DNA from: Flavobacterium notoginsengisoli
Lineage (GTDB): Bacteria; Bacteroidota; Bacteroidia; Flavobacteriales; Flavobacteriaceae
Length of the DNA stretch: 64,000 nucleotides
NCBI RefSeq assembly: GCF_014207905.1
Contig: NZ_JACHLB010000003.1
Span: forward strand, 62,001-126,000
Direction of reading: 5' to 3'
The position numbers and the translations under genes are program-made. Under the pieces are notes generated by a model. It made no database searches. It was given only the letters and a program-made list of their open reading frames with translations, and was not told the origin of the DNA. Positions 7,348 through 15,669 of this stretch are shown piece by piece (position 1 is the stretch's first letter; each line of letters opens with the position of its first letter).

Positions 7348-8322
7348 TTAAAAAAGATCGTTTGCTGTGATACTTTTATCGTGTTTTGTGTATTCTACTG
7401 GACGTTTAGCAAAGAAATCGTCTAAACTGTTAGCAAAAACTTCTTCTTCGAACCAAGTCATTTTTGAATATTCGTCTGGAGAAACATTAAAAATAGTTTC
7501 AATGTTGATTTGTTTCAAGCTTTCGTCAATTCTAAATTTCATGAAGTTTACCAAATCTTCTTTATTGATAGTTTCTACTGGACCATTTTCGAAAATCCAA
7601 TCTAAAATATCTGCTTCAACAGTAATTGATTCTTTTACTGTTTCTCTAATTAATTCTAAAGTATCGGCATCAAAATATTCTGGAAATTCTTCACGGATTT
7701 TATTGATGATATAAATTCCGCCATTGGCATGAATCTGTTCGTCGATTGAAGTCCAAGCGATAATATTGCTCACATTTTTCATATATCCTTTGAATCTTGT
7801 GAATGACAATAAAATAGCAAACTGGCTAAACAATGAAACGTTTTCAATTAAAATACTGAATAAAATCAGCGAGACCATATATTTTCTGTTATCCTGAGAT
7901 TTAGTGTCTTTCAATACATTCGAAAGATAATCTACACGTCTGCGAACCACAGGAACGTCTAACAATCTCTCAAATTCGTCATTATATCCTAAAACTTCCA
8001 ATAAACGAGAATAAGCTTCAGAATGTCTGAACTCACATTCTGCAAAAGTTGTCCCTAATCCATTAAATTCTGGTTTTGGGAAATGTTCATATATATTACC
8101 CCAAAAACTTTTTACAGCTACCTCAATCTGTGCAATTGCCAATAAACTATTCTTAATGGCAGTTTTTTCTGCTAAATCTAAATGAGCATGAAAATCTTGC
8201 GTATCGGCAGTAAAATCTACTTCTGTATGTACCCAATAAGCTTTATTAATCGCTTCTGTAAACTGGAGAACCTCTGGATATTCAAAAGGTTTATAATTGA
8301 TTCTTTTATCGAAAATTGACAT
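7348..8322 (-). CDS. nrdB: Ribonucleoside-diphosphate reductase, small subunit
   Basis: The 324-residue ferritin-like radical subunit of class I ribonucleotide reductase. The dimetal ligands are visible as Glu67, Glu97, His100, Glu160, Glu195 and His198. Tyr104, four residues after His100, is in the position of the stable tyrosyl radical, so this is a tyrosyl-radical type rather than the class Ic Phe type. The C-terminal tail (KSITANDLF) would dock on NrdA. Unlike some Flavobacteriia NrdB proteins it has no N-terminal ATP-cone. It is first in the nrdB-nrdA operon, downstream of the TTATCAACA cluster at 8464-8632. Confidence 0.95.
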   Translation of the reverse strand: MSIFDKRINYKPFEYPEVLQFTEAINKAYWVHTEVDFTADTQDFHAHLDLAEKTAIKNSLLAIAQIEVAVKSFWGNIYEHFPKPEFNGLGTTFAECEFRHSEAYSRLLEVLGYNDEFERLLDVPVVRRRVDYLSNVLKDTKSQDNRKYMVSLILFSILIENVSLFSQFAILLSFTRFKGYMKNVSNIIAWTSIDEQIHANGGIYIINKIREEFPEYFDADTLELIRETVKESITVEADILDWIFENGPVETINKEDLVNFMKFRIDESLKQINIETIFNVSPDEYSKMTWFEEEVFANSLDDFFAKRPVEYTKHDKSITANDLF

Positions 8323-8406
8323 ATATATAGAATTTTAAGTGACATGTTTTGAACTGAAAATCGAGCGCTCAATTGAAGGAGGTATTAGCGTGTTTTTCAA
8401 TTAATA

Positions 8407-8414
8407 CAAATTTA
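8407..8414 (-). promoter_or_regulatory. Possible -7 box for nrdB-nrdA
   Basis: The minus strand reads TAAATTTG here, matching TAnnTTTG, about 85 bases before the nrdB start. No TTG is seen at the expected -33 distance, so support is partial. The TTATCAACA cluster begins about 50 bases upstream of it. Confidence 0.35.
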
Positions 8415-8463
8415 ACCTACAGTTATTCTTTTGTCCAGTTTTAGATGTTAAAAATCCTATCAA

Positions 8464-8632
8464 TTATCAACAGTTTGAAAACTTCAAAAACGAGTGATTT
8501 TGGAAATTTTATCAACAGGAAAACAATGTCTTCTAATTCGCAATGAACTAGCATTTTCCCTAAAATTAAAATGAAGTTATCAACAAAAAAAGAAGTCCAT
8601 TTTTGGAGGAGAATTAAAAACAGTTATCAACA
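8464..8632 (+). promoter_or_regulatory. Cluster of four TTATCAACA (DnaA-box-like) motifs
   Basis: Exact TTATCAACA copies start at 8464, 8509, 8577 and 8624, all on the plus strand; three are followed by G. The motif differs at one base from the DnaA box TTATCCACA. The copies lie 140-310 bases upstream of nrdB. DnaA control of nrdAB is established in E. coli; here it is inference from motif and position. Confidence 0.5.
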
Positions 8633-9212
8633 GTCGGTTTTAGAAAATTGAAATTTTAGATTCGATTTCGGCTAAAAAAAACGTCATCTATTAATAATTA
8701 TTCTAAATAGTGTTTTCTCGTTTTTTGCAGGATTAGAAGTTTAACTTTTTTAAAAACAAAACATTACGAAAAAGATCATTCTGGTTATCTTTCTAAATTT
8801 CATTAAAAGAGCTTAAAAAACATTTTGTTTAACGCCATTTTTTTTCAAAATAATTTTAATATCAAAAAACGTTCGAAAAAGTAAAACTGAGTTCTAAAGT
8901 TGTTCATTTTTAAGAATGAAATAGCAGAAAAAACAAACTTGTTCTTTTTACTTTTCTATCAAATAAAAATGTTTAAAAATAGCGTATAAATACCTGAAAA
9001 ATTATTTTAGGAATAATTTAACTTGCGTTTAAAACTCAGAAAACATAATTAAATTTTAACATCTAAAACCCCTCAAAAAGATGGCAGGAAAATTAAAAAA
9101 TACTATTTCAGGTAATGTAATTAAAAATCAACACTTTAAAATCATTACTAACTCATAAATATTATTTTTTATTAACTTTACTATAGAACCTCACCCTGCC
9201 AAAACGAATTTA

Positions 9213-10913
9213 ATGTCTGCCAAAAAAGTATTTTTTTTTATTTTATTCTGTTATGCATTTGTTACCAATGCGCAAAAACTGCAAATTGAGACTTCAAAAA
9301 ACGAGCTCAAGAATATTGAATCGATTCTGCTTCAAGAGAAAAATTTTGGAACAGATACAATAGCTTTAAGTAAATATCTTGCTCCTTTAAATAAAATAAC
9401 CAAATATCAGAGTATTTACAAAGGCTTATTAGCAAACGGATATAGCAACTATTACAATAGACGCAACAAAACCTCTGAAAACTATTATTTAAATTCTATT
9501 CAAAAAGCAAAAGATTCACATTCTATATCTTTAGAAATTTGGACAAAACTCAACTACATTAACTATTTATATTTTTATAGAGATTATATCACTCTTACTC
9601 CTTTTCTGTTGGAAATAATGGAAAACATTGAACCACTTCCTGCGAAAGAGATCGTAAATGCCGATGAAACTTACAAAAGAATTGGCTGGATTCTACAAAC
9701 ATTTGGAGATTACGATAAATCACTGCATTATTTAAAACTTGCCGAAAAACAAGCCGTAAAAAATACTTCTGAATATGCTTCTATACTTAATTCTATTGGA
9801 TTAAATTATTTATACATTAAAGATTATAAAATGGCTTCCCATTATTTGAATGAAACGGCTAAAATGGCTAAGCTAATTCATGATGATGTAAGATACGCTA
9901 AAGCTTTAGGAGACTTAGCAACTGTTAGTCAGCAAAATGGCGATTTTGAAACGGCAATTGCTTTCTTAAAAAAAGATATTCAAATTTCTGAGGAATATAA
10001 AAGTGATCAGAATACAATGTATGCTTCTATTCTATTGGCTGAATTATTTTTGAAAAAGAATCGTCTAGAAGAATCTTTAGAATTTCTAAAAAAAGCTGAA
10101 AATATTGCCGTAAAAAAATCCTATTTCAAAAAATCGGAATTACAGATTATTAAGCTGAAACTAAAAATATTGCAACAAAAGAATTCTGTAGAAAATGAAC
10201 TAAACTTAAGAAGACGAATGGTCGCCATTGAAGATTCGCTTCAAAAAGAAGACGGTGACGTGGCTATTAATCAAGCCAATTGGATTATTGAAAAAAACAA
10301 CTATCAACAACGCATCGATAAAGAAAAATACAAATATGAAGCAACGCTAAAAAAATTCTATATCATTATAGTAACAATGGTGGCTAGTATGGTTCTTTTG
10401 ATTTTCGTGTATTTTATAAAAAAGAACAATGACAGACAATTGCAATATGATGAGAAAGTAAAAGCTTTAGCATCCGAAAAAGCAAAAATGGAACAAAATG
10501 TTCAGGAAACCTTAAAATCTCAAATTGAATATCTAAAAGAGAAAAACGTTCAAATAAAAAATCTAAAAAAAGAGATTGAAAACATTCATGACTCTTCTTT
10601 ACATTATTTAGAAAGAAGAAAAGGAAAACTTAATGCCTTACTTCAATCGCATGCTATGACAAATGAAGAATGGGCAGCTTTTAAAAAAGAATTCCAAAAA
10701 GAATTACCAAGATTTTATGCCTTATTACAAGATGATTTTCCAACGATAATTGGACAAGACAAAAGACTACTATTGCTTCAAAAACTTGATTTCAGTAATA
10801 ATGAAATTACAGAACTTTTACAAATGACAAATGAAGACATAAAAGAATCAAAACAAAAATTGAGAGAAATACTTGGAGACAAATTCAAAGTTCTTTTTGG
10901 TCGCTTTTCTTAA
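9213..10913 (+). CDS. TPR-repeat membrane protein with degenerate HTH-like C-terminus
   Basis: A 566-residue protein with a signal peptide (cleavage after about Ala20), a periplasmic tetratricopeptide region (about 40-320), one transmembrane helix at about 381-402, a cytoplasmic coiled coil (about 410-470) and a C-terminal helical domain (about 485-566). That last part resembles LuxR-type HTH ends, with FSNNEITELLQMTNEDI and a KLREIL helix. This architecture is frequent in Flavobacteriia as a presumed one-component membrane regulator. The trigger and target genes are unknown. DNA binding is an inference from weak similarity, and the domain may instead bind protein. It is divergent from nrdB across the 890-bp gap. 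Confidence 0.75.
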   Translation: MSAKKVFFFILFCYAFVTNAQKLQIETSKNELKNIESILLQEKNFGTDTIALSKYLAPLNKITKYQSIYKGLLANGYSNYYNRRNKTSENYYLNSIQKAKDSHSISLEIWTKLNYINYLYFYRDYITLTPFLLEIMENIEPLPAKEIVNADETYKRIGWILQTFGDYDKSLHYLKLAEKQAVKNTSEYASILNSIGLNYLYIKDYKMASHYLNETAKMAKLIHDDVRYAKALGDLATVSQQNGDFETAIAFLKKDIQISEEYKSDQNTMYASILLAELFLKKNRLEESLEFLKKAENIAVKKSYFKKSELQIIKLKLKILQQKNSVENELNLRRRMVAIEDSLQKEDGDVAINQANWIIEKNNYQQRIDKEKYKYEATLKKFYIIIVTMVASMVLLIFVYFIKKNNDRQLQYDEKVKALASEKAKMEQNVQETLKSQIEYLKEKNVQIKNLKKEIENIHDSSLHYLERRKGKLNALLQSHAMTNEEWAAFKKEFQKELPRFYALLQDDFPTIIGQDKRLLLLQKLDFSNNEITELLQMTNEDIKESKQKLREILGDKFKVLFGRFS

Positions 10914-11037
10914 AATGAATCTCAGATAAATTGGTTGCTTGAACGGCATTAAATTAAATAAAAATTAAAATCAGCTTAAGGCATTCTTAATTTTTAGAAA
11001 ATCTGCACTAAAATTCTCTTTTTACGACAATTTATTC

Positions 11038-11067
11038 TTGATTTAAAAAGATTAATTTTTACATTTG
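11038..11067 (+). promoter_or_regulatory. Promoter for the ankyrin gene
   Basis: TTG (11038-11040), a 19-base spacer and TACATTTG (11060-11067) give a full match to the Bacteroidota promoter. The start site would be near 11074, with a leader of about 80 bases to the ATG at 11157. It probably drives the start of the iron-uptake gene set. Confidence 0.7.
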
Positions 11068-11156
11068 CTTTATTTTTATTTATTCTAAATAGATAAAAAT
11101 AATTCCTCAAAAATAAATTAATCTTGTACAATTCAATAACCATAAATTATCGAAAT

Positions 11157-12647
11157 ATGAAAAAGAATCTTTTCGTTTCTTTTGCATTTGCTGCTAGCTT
11201 ATTTGTAAGTGCACAGCAAAAAAACTCATTGCTAGATGCTACATTCTGGAAAAACACTCCAAATGTTGAAACTGTTAAAGCAGAAATAGCAAAAGGAAAT
11301 AACCCTTCGGAAGCAAACATAAATGCATTTGATGTTACCACTTTAGCGATTAATAATGACGCTCCTTTTGAAACAATCAAATTTTTAATAGATCAGCCAG
11401 GAAATTCAATTACAAAATTGACTCACGATAATCGTATTTATTTACACTGGGCGGCTTACAGAGGCAATACAGAATTGGTACAATATTTAATTGGCAAAGG
11501 TTCTGATGTAAACTTTGAAGACAGCCACGGAACAGCTCCAGCTGATTTTGCTGCTTCAAACGGACAAGCAAATCCTGCCATGTATGATGCGTTTTTTAAA
11601 GCTGGTGTAAATCCAACAAAGAAATATGCAAACGGCGCTAATCTTTTACTTTTGGCAATTGCTTCAGATAAAGATTTAAAAGCTGCTGAATATTTCTCAA
11701 CAAAAGGAATGTCCTTAAAAGATGTTGATAATGATGGAAATACTGCTTTTTCTTACGCAGCAAGATCTGGAAATATCGCTCTTTTGAAAAAACTTCTTGA
11801 AAAAGGAATCAAACCAACGGATAATGCGCTTTTGATTGCTGCGCAAGGAAGCCGTAGAGAAACTAATACAATTGAAACTTACAAATATTTAGTCGAAGAA
11901 GTAAAAATTAAAGCTACAGTTCAAAACAAAGCGGGGCAAAATGTATTACATATTTTGGCTGGAAAACCAAATCAGACAGAAATTATTAAATATTTCTTAG
12001 CTAAAGGAGTAGATGTAAATAAAGCTGATAAAGAAGGAAATACACCAGTAATGGCTGCTGCTTCTGCTAGAGAAACGGCTGTTTTAGAATTGTTTCTTCC
12101 TGTTGCAAAAAACATTAATGCGCAAAACCTAAAAGGAGAATCTGCTTTGACAAGTGCTGTTAGATACGGAACTCCAGAAGCTGTAAGTTTACTTTTAGCA
12201 AAAGGCGCTGATGTAAATGTAAAAGATAAAGATGGAAATAATTTAGGCGTTTATCTTGTGCAATCTTATCGTCCAGCTGGAAGAGAAAAAGTAACTACCG
12301 ACCCTTTTGATGCGAAAGCAAAATTACTTCAAGACAAAGGATTGAACTTAGCAACAGCACAAAAAGACGGAAATACTTTGTACCATTTAGCAATTACAAA
12401 AAATGATGTTTCACTTCTTAAAAAAATCACAGATTTAAAAGTTGACATCAATGCTAAAAACAAAGATGGTTTAACGGCTTTGCATAGAGCTGCCATGACT
12501 TCTAAAGATGATGCAATTTTAAAATATCTTGTTTCTGCTGGAGCAAAAAAAGAAATCAGCACTGAGTTTGACGAAACGGCTTATGCTTTAGCAAAAGAAA
12601 ACGAATTGCTTAGCAAAAACAACGTTTCTGTTGAATTTTTAAAATAA
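11157..12647 (+). CDS. Exported ankyrin-repeat protein
   Basis: A 496-residue protein with a clear signal peptide (MKKNLFVSFAFAASLFVSAQ) followed by tandem ankyrin repeats almost to the end. Typical units read GNTALHxAA..G and LLxKGADVNVKDKDG, about 10-13 in all. It should be periplasmic and act in protein binding; no catalytic motif was seen. The start at 11157 is preferred over an ATG at 11124 because it begins the signal peptide. It leads the co-oriented set with DUF2271, the PepSY fusion, ApbE, the TonB receptor and the DUF4374 lipoprotein, so a scaffold or inhibitor role in that system is possible but unproven. Confidence 0.88.
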   Translation: MKKNLFVSFAFAASLFVSAQQKNSLLDATFWKNTPNVETVKAEIAKGNNPSEANINAFDVTTLAINNDAPFETIKFLIDQPGNSITKLTHDNRIYLHWAAYRGNTELVQYLIGKGSDVNFEDSHGTAPADFAASNGQANPAMYDAFFKAGVNPTKKYANGANLLLLAIASDKDLKAAEYFSTKGMSLKDVDNDGNTAFSYAARSGNIALLKKLLEKGIKPTDNALLIAAQGSRRETNTIETYKYLVEEVKIKATVQNKAGQNVLHILAGKPNQTEIIKYFLAKGVDVNKADKEGNTPVMAAASARETAVLELFLPVAKNINAQNLKGESALTSAVRYGTPEAVSLLLAKGADVNVKDKDGNNLGVYLVQSYRPAGREKVTTDPFDAKAKLLQDKGLNLATAQKDGNTLYHLAITKNDVSLLKKITDLKVDINAKNKDGLTALHRAAMTSKDDAILKYLVSAGAKKEISTEFDETAYALAKENELLSKNNVSVEFLK

Positions 12648-12671
12648 AAACAATTAATAAATCAATACTTG

Positions 12672-12726
12672 AAATTCCAAATTCCAAACGCTATTTTTGG
12701 TATTTGGAATTTGAATTTTGGAATTT
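12672..12726. repeat. AAATTCC/GGAATTT heptamers in inverted arrangement
   Basis: Two AAATTCC units are followed after a short spacer by TTTGGAATTT and a further GGAATTT, so the array can fold back on itself. It lies between the ankyrin and DUF2271 genes and shares its unit with the array at 3782. Confidence 0.6.
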
Positions 12727-12755
12727 AAATTACCAATCAATACAAATAAATTTTT

Positions 12756-13238
12756 ATGAAATCAATATTAAAAATTGCTCTTACAAGCGCTTTTATCTTT
12801 TTACTTTCTTTTCAAACTCAAGCACAAGCAAGCAAATACAAATGTATGCTTCAAATGAACAACTACATGGGCGAAGGTGCTTATATCGTAGTTTCTTTAA
12901 TTAATGCAAATGGTGAATACGAAAAAACACTTTATGTAATGGGTGATGATAAAAAATGGTACAAATCTTTAAAAGAATGGAATAAATTTCACACTGCAAA
13001 ATCAGATGATATTAGTGCAAAAACGGGTGCTTCTGTGACTGGTGGAGATCGTAGTGTAACGACTATCGAAATTGAAAATTCTAAAATTAATAAAGGATAT
13101 AAATTACGTTTTGAATCTGCAGTTGAAGATCAGAAGTATTATGTGAGCGATCTTGAAATTCCGTTAACAACTGAAGGTCTTGCAGAAAAAACAGATGGTA
13201 AAGGTTATATCAAATATGTAAGACTAAACAAAATATAA
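12756..13238 (+). CDS. Exported DUF2271 protein, candidate flavinylated carrier
   Basis: A 160-residue protein with a signal peptide ending near Ala25 and a single DUF2271-like beta domain. Residues 84-95 include DDIS and TGASVT, which resembles the ApbE acceptor motif ([ST]GA[ST] preceded by Asp) where FMN is linked to Thr/Ser; Ser93 would be the acceptor. DUF2271 genes often neighbour PepSY and ApbE genes, as here: the PepSY reductase follows and ApbE comes after it. I infer a periplasmic FMN-carrying electron carrier. The motif has three residues between DDIS and TGA, longer than the classical form, so flavinylation is not certain. Confidence 0.75.
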   Translation: MKSILKIALTSAFIFLLSFQTQAQASKYKCMLQMNNYMGEGAYIVVSLINANGEYEKTLYVMGDDKKWYKSLKEWNKFHTAKSDDISAKTGASVTGGDRSVTTIEIENSKINKGYKLRFESAVEDQKYYVSDLEIPLTTEGLAEKTDGKGYIKYVRLNKI

Positions 13239-13308
13239 TCTTAAATATATTATTTATTAACTTTCATAAGTATAAATTCTATTTTTTTATGCTTAAAATT
13301 GAAAACTG

Positions 13309-13340
13309 AGCTTTGTCAAAGTTGTAGCTTTGACAAAGCT
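13309..13340. repeat. CTTTGTC palindromic intergenic repeat, copy 2
   Basis: Arms AGCTTTGTCAAAG and CTTTGACAAAGCT around a TTGTAG-type loop, in the gap between the DUF2271 and PepSY-reductase genes. It could fold in the transcript and modulate read-through, but it lacks a T-run. Confidence 0.8.
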
Positions 13341-13374
13341 TTAAATATTTTAATACATTACTAGAATAAATTCA

Positions 13375-15558
13375 ATGACTCTTTCTTTTTGGCGTTATGC
13401 ACACTTGGCTTTGGCCTTATTTTCTTCTGTTTTTTTGCTTTTGGCTTCGGTAACCGGAATTATTCTGGCAGTCGATGCGGTTCAGGAAAAAACACTTCCT
13501 TACAAAGCAGAAAATTTCAATAAAATAACTTTAGGTGAAACACTTCCTATTTTAAAGAAAGCCTATCCTGAAATTACCGAATTGAGTGTAGATTACAACC
13601 AATTTGTTACGTTACAAGCAATCGATGCAGACGGAAATGATGTAAATGCATACATTGACCCAAAAACTGGAAAGACACTAGGAACTCCAATTAAAAAAAC
13701 CGAATTCATTAAATGGATTACGAGTTTTCACCGTTCGTTATTTCTTCATGAAACAGGACGTTTTTTTGTGGGTGTAATTTCATTTTTTTTATTACTAATA
13801 TCCATTTCTGGATTTGTGCTTGTTTTAAAAAGACAGCGTGGCATTAGAAATTTCTTTTCTAAAATAATCAAAGAATATTTTGCACAATATTATCATGTGC
13901 TTTTAGGAAGATTGGCTTTAATTCCAATTTTAATTATTTCGTTTACAGGAACATATTTATCGTTAGAGAGATTTAACTTTTTTATGGGTGAAGAAAAAGC
14001 AAAACCTGTAAAAACAGAACTTTCGGCGAAAGCCAAAACCACTTCTATTTTTAAAACAACTTTATTGTCTGATGTAAAGAAAATCGAATTTCCATTTACA
14101 GATGATCCTGAAGAATATTATATCATCGAATTGAAAGACCGTGAAGTTGAAGTAAATCAGGTAACTGGAACTGTTATTTCTGAAAAGCTTTCTCCGATGA
14201 CGGCTCAATTTGGTGCTTTAAGTCTTGATCTTCATACGGGAAGAATTAATGGAATTTGGGCAATCATTTTAGCAATTGCTTGTCTTAATATTTTGTTCTT
14301 TATTTATTCTGGTTTTGCCATTACATTGAAAAGAAGAGCGAGCCGAATTAAAAATAAATTCAAAGCTAGCGAAAGTACTTTTATTCTTTTGGTTGGTTCA
14401 GAAAACGGGAGTTCTTTTAGATTTGCCAATGCCATTCAGAAACAACTAATTAGCCACGGACATAAAGTTTTTATTAGCGAATTAAATAAGTTTACAGCTT
14501 ATCCAAAAGCAGAACATATTGTTGTTTTTACTTCAACGCACGGTTTGGGAGATGCACCTTCGAACGGAACGCAGTTTAAAACATTATTAGAAAGACAAGA
14601 TCAGAAACAGAAAATCAACTTTTCTGTAGTTGGTTTTGGTTCGAAAGCTTATCCAGATTTTTGTGGATTTGCTATTGAAATCGATCAGCTTTTACAAAAT
14701 CAAACTTGGGCAGAACGTTACTTAGATTTACAAACTGTAAATGACAAATCGGCTGTTGAGTTTGTAGAATGGGTTAAATTATGGAGTGCTAAAACAGATA
14801 TTTCGTTAGCTACTACTCCATCGTTGTACAATCATGTTCCGAAAGGGCTTCAAAAGTTAATGGTTTTAGACAAAACGCCAATTTCTGAAACAGAACATAC
14901 TTTTATTCTAACGCTTAGAGCTAACTCGAGAGCTAAATTTAGTTCTGGTGATTTGTTAGCGATTTATCCAGCAAACGATTCTAGAGAACGTCTTTACTCT
15001 ATCGGAAATCATTCTGGAAATATTCAATTGGTTGTTAAACTTCATCCTAACGGATTAGGTTCTGGATATCTAAATAATCTAGAACCAGGAAATACGATTA
15101 AAGCAAGAATTATTAAAAATCCAAGTTTTCATCTTCCTAAGAAGGCTTCAAAAGTGGCTTTTATTTCTAACGGAACAGGAATTGCGCCTTTCCTCGGAAT
15201 GATTGAACAGAATAAAATTAAACAGGAACTGCATTTGTATAGCGGATTCAGAATGGAAACTCCAACTTTAATGGCGTATAAAAAGTTTGCGTCTATTATG
15301 ATTCAAAAAGAACATTTGGATAATTTTCATGTGGCGTTATCTCGTGAAGCCGAACATATTTATGTAATGGATTTGATTAAAAGAGATGTTTTATTTTTTG
15401 CTAATTTATTGAAAAGAGATGGTGTTATTATGATTTGCGGTTCTCTTGCTATGCAAAAAGATGTTGAAGCTATTTTGAGTGAATTGCTTTTAGAAAAAGG
15501 CTTGAAAACACTTGAAGATTATAAAGCAAATAAGCAATTTTTAACGGACTGTTATTAA
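13375..15558 (+). CDS. PepSY-TM / flavodoxin / ferredoxin-NADP reductase fusion
   Basis: A 727-residue membrane oxidoreductase. Four helices (about 8-32, 130-152, 175-197, 293-318) carry PepSY-type periplasmic loops; His10, His119, His174 and His287 fall at the usual haem-ligand places (FHR, YHVLLG, LHTG). A cytosolic flavodoxin domain (about 335-470; GSENGSS, TSTHGLGD) precedes a CysJ-like FAD/NADPH reductase (about 490-727; RLYSIG, SNGTGIAPF, ICGS, C-terminal Tyr). It should carry electrons from NADPH through FAD, FMN and haem to the periplasm. With the TonB receptor and DUF4374 lipoprotein it fits reduction of ferric siderophores. XusC of Bacteroides is a PepSY protein; the fused diflavin part here would be a self-contained reductase. 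Confidence 0.9.
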   Translation: MTLSFWRYAHLALALFSSVFLLLASVTGIILAVDAVQEKTLPYKAENFNKITLGETLPILKKAYPEITELSVDYNQFVTLQAIDADGNDVNAYIDPKTGKTLGTPIKKTEFIKWITSFHRSLFLHETGRFFVGVISFFLLLISISGFVLVLKRQRGIRNFFSKIIKEYFAQYYHVLLGRLALIPILIISFTGTYLSLERFNFFMGEEKAKPVKTELSAKAKTTSIFKTTLLSDVKKIEFPFTDDPEEYYIIELKDREVEVNQVTGTVISEKLSPMTAQFGALSLDLHTGRINGIWAIILAIACLNILFFIYSGFAITLKRRASRIKNKFKASESTFILLVGSENGSSFRFANAIQKQLISHGHKVFISELNKFTAYPKAEHIVVFTSTHGLGDAPSNGTQFKTLLERQDQKQKINFSVVGFGSKAYPDFCGFAIEIDQLLQNQTWAERYLDLQTVNDKSAVEFVEWVKLWSAKTDISLATTPSLYNHVPKGLQKLMVLDKTPISETEHTFILTLRANSRAKFSSGDLLAIYPANDSRERLYSIGNHSGNIQLVVKLHPNGLGSGYLNNLEPGNTIKARIIKNPSFHLPKKASKVAFISNGTGIAPFLGMIEQNKIKQELHLYSGFRMETPTLMAYKKFASIMIQKEHLDNFHVALSREAEHIYVMDLIKRDVLFFANLLKRDGVIMICGSLAMQKDVEAILSELLLEKGLKTLEDYKANKQFLTDCY

Positions 15559-15560
15559 TG

Positions 15561-15609
15561 GATAATTGTGAATTGTGAATTGTGAATTGTGAATTGTGAA
15601 TTGTGAATT
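15561..15609. repeat. Heptamer tandem array (GATAATT + GTGAATT x6)
   Basis: One GATAATT and six GTGAATT units in perfect 7-bp register, starting 2 bases after the stop of the PepSY-reductase gene. It parallels the array at 1873-1921, which also directly follows a stop codon and also contains GATAATT. Confidence 0.85.
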
Positions 15610-15669
15610 GATACTATAAATATTTTGCTCCGCTGGAGCATATCAAAAATACTTTAAAAAATTATTTTT

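Larger units (their letters stand above)
8323..9212. other. 890-bp gene-free region upstream of nrdB
   Basis: Very AT-rich DNA between two divergent genes. It holds four TTATCAACA motifs near the nrdB side and a possible nrdB -7 box. I find no convincing reading frame; the best is a 25-codon frame at 9080 with no support. No tRNA-like or long hairpin structure was seen. An unrecognised small RNA or a long leader is possible. Confidence 0.6.

Noticed and set aside
8464..8632. Replication origin at the TTATCAACA cluster
   Set aside because: No dnaA, dnaN or other origin-linked gene is near, all motifs face one way, and no clear unwinding element was identified. A regulatory reading is simpler.
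9080..9157. 25-codon frame (MAGKLKN...) upstream of the TPR gene
   Set aside because: Short, low-complexity AT-rich frame without a promoter match or ribosome-binding support; expected by chance.
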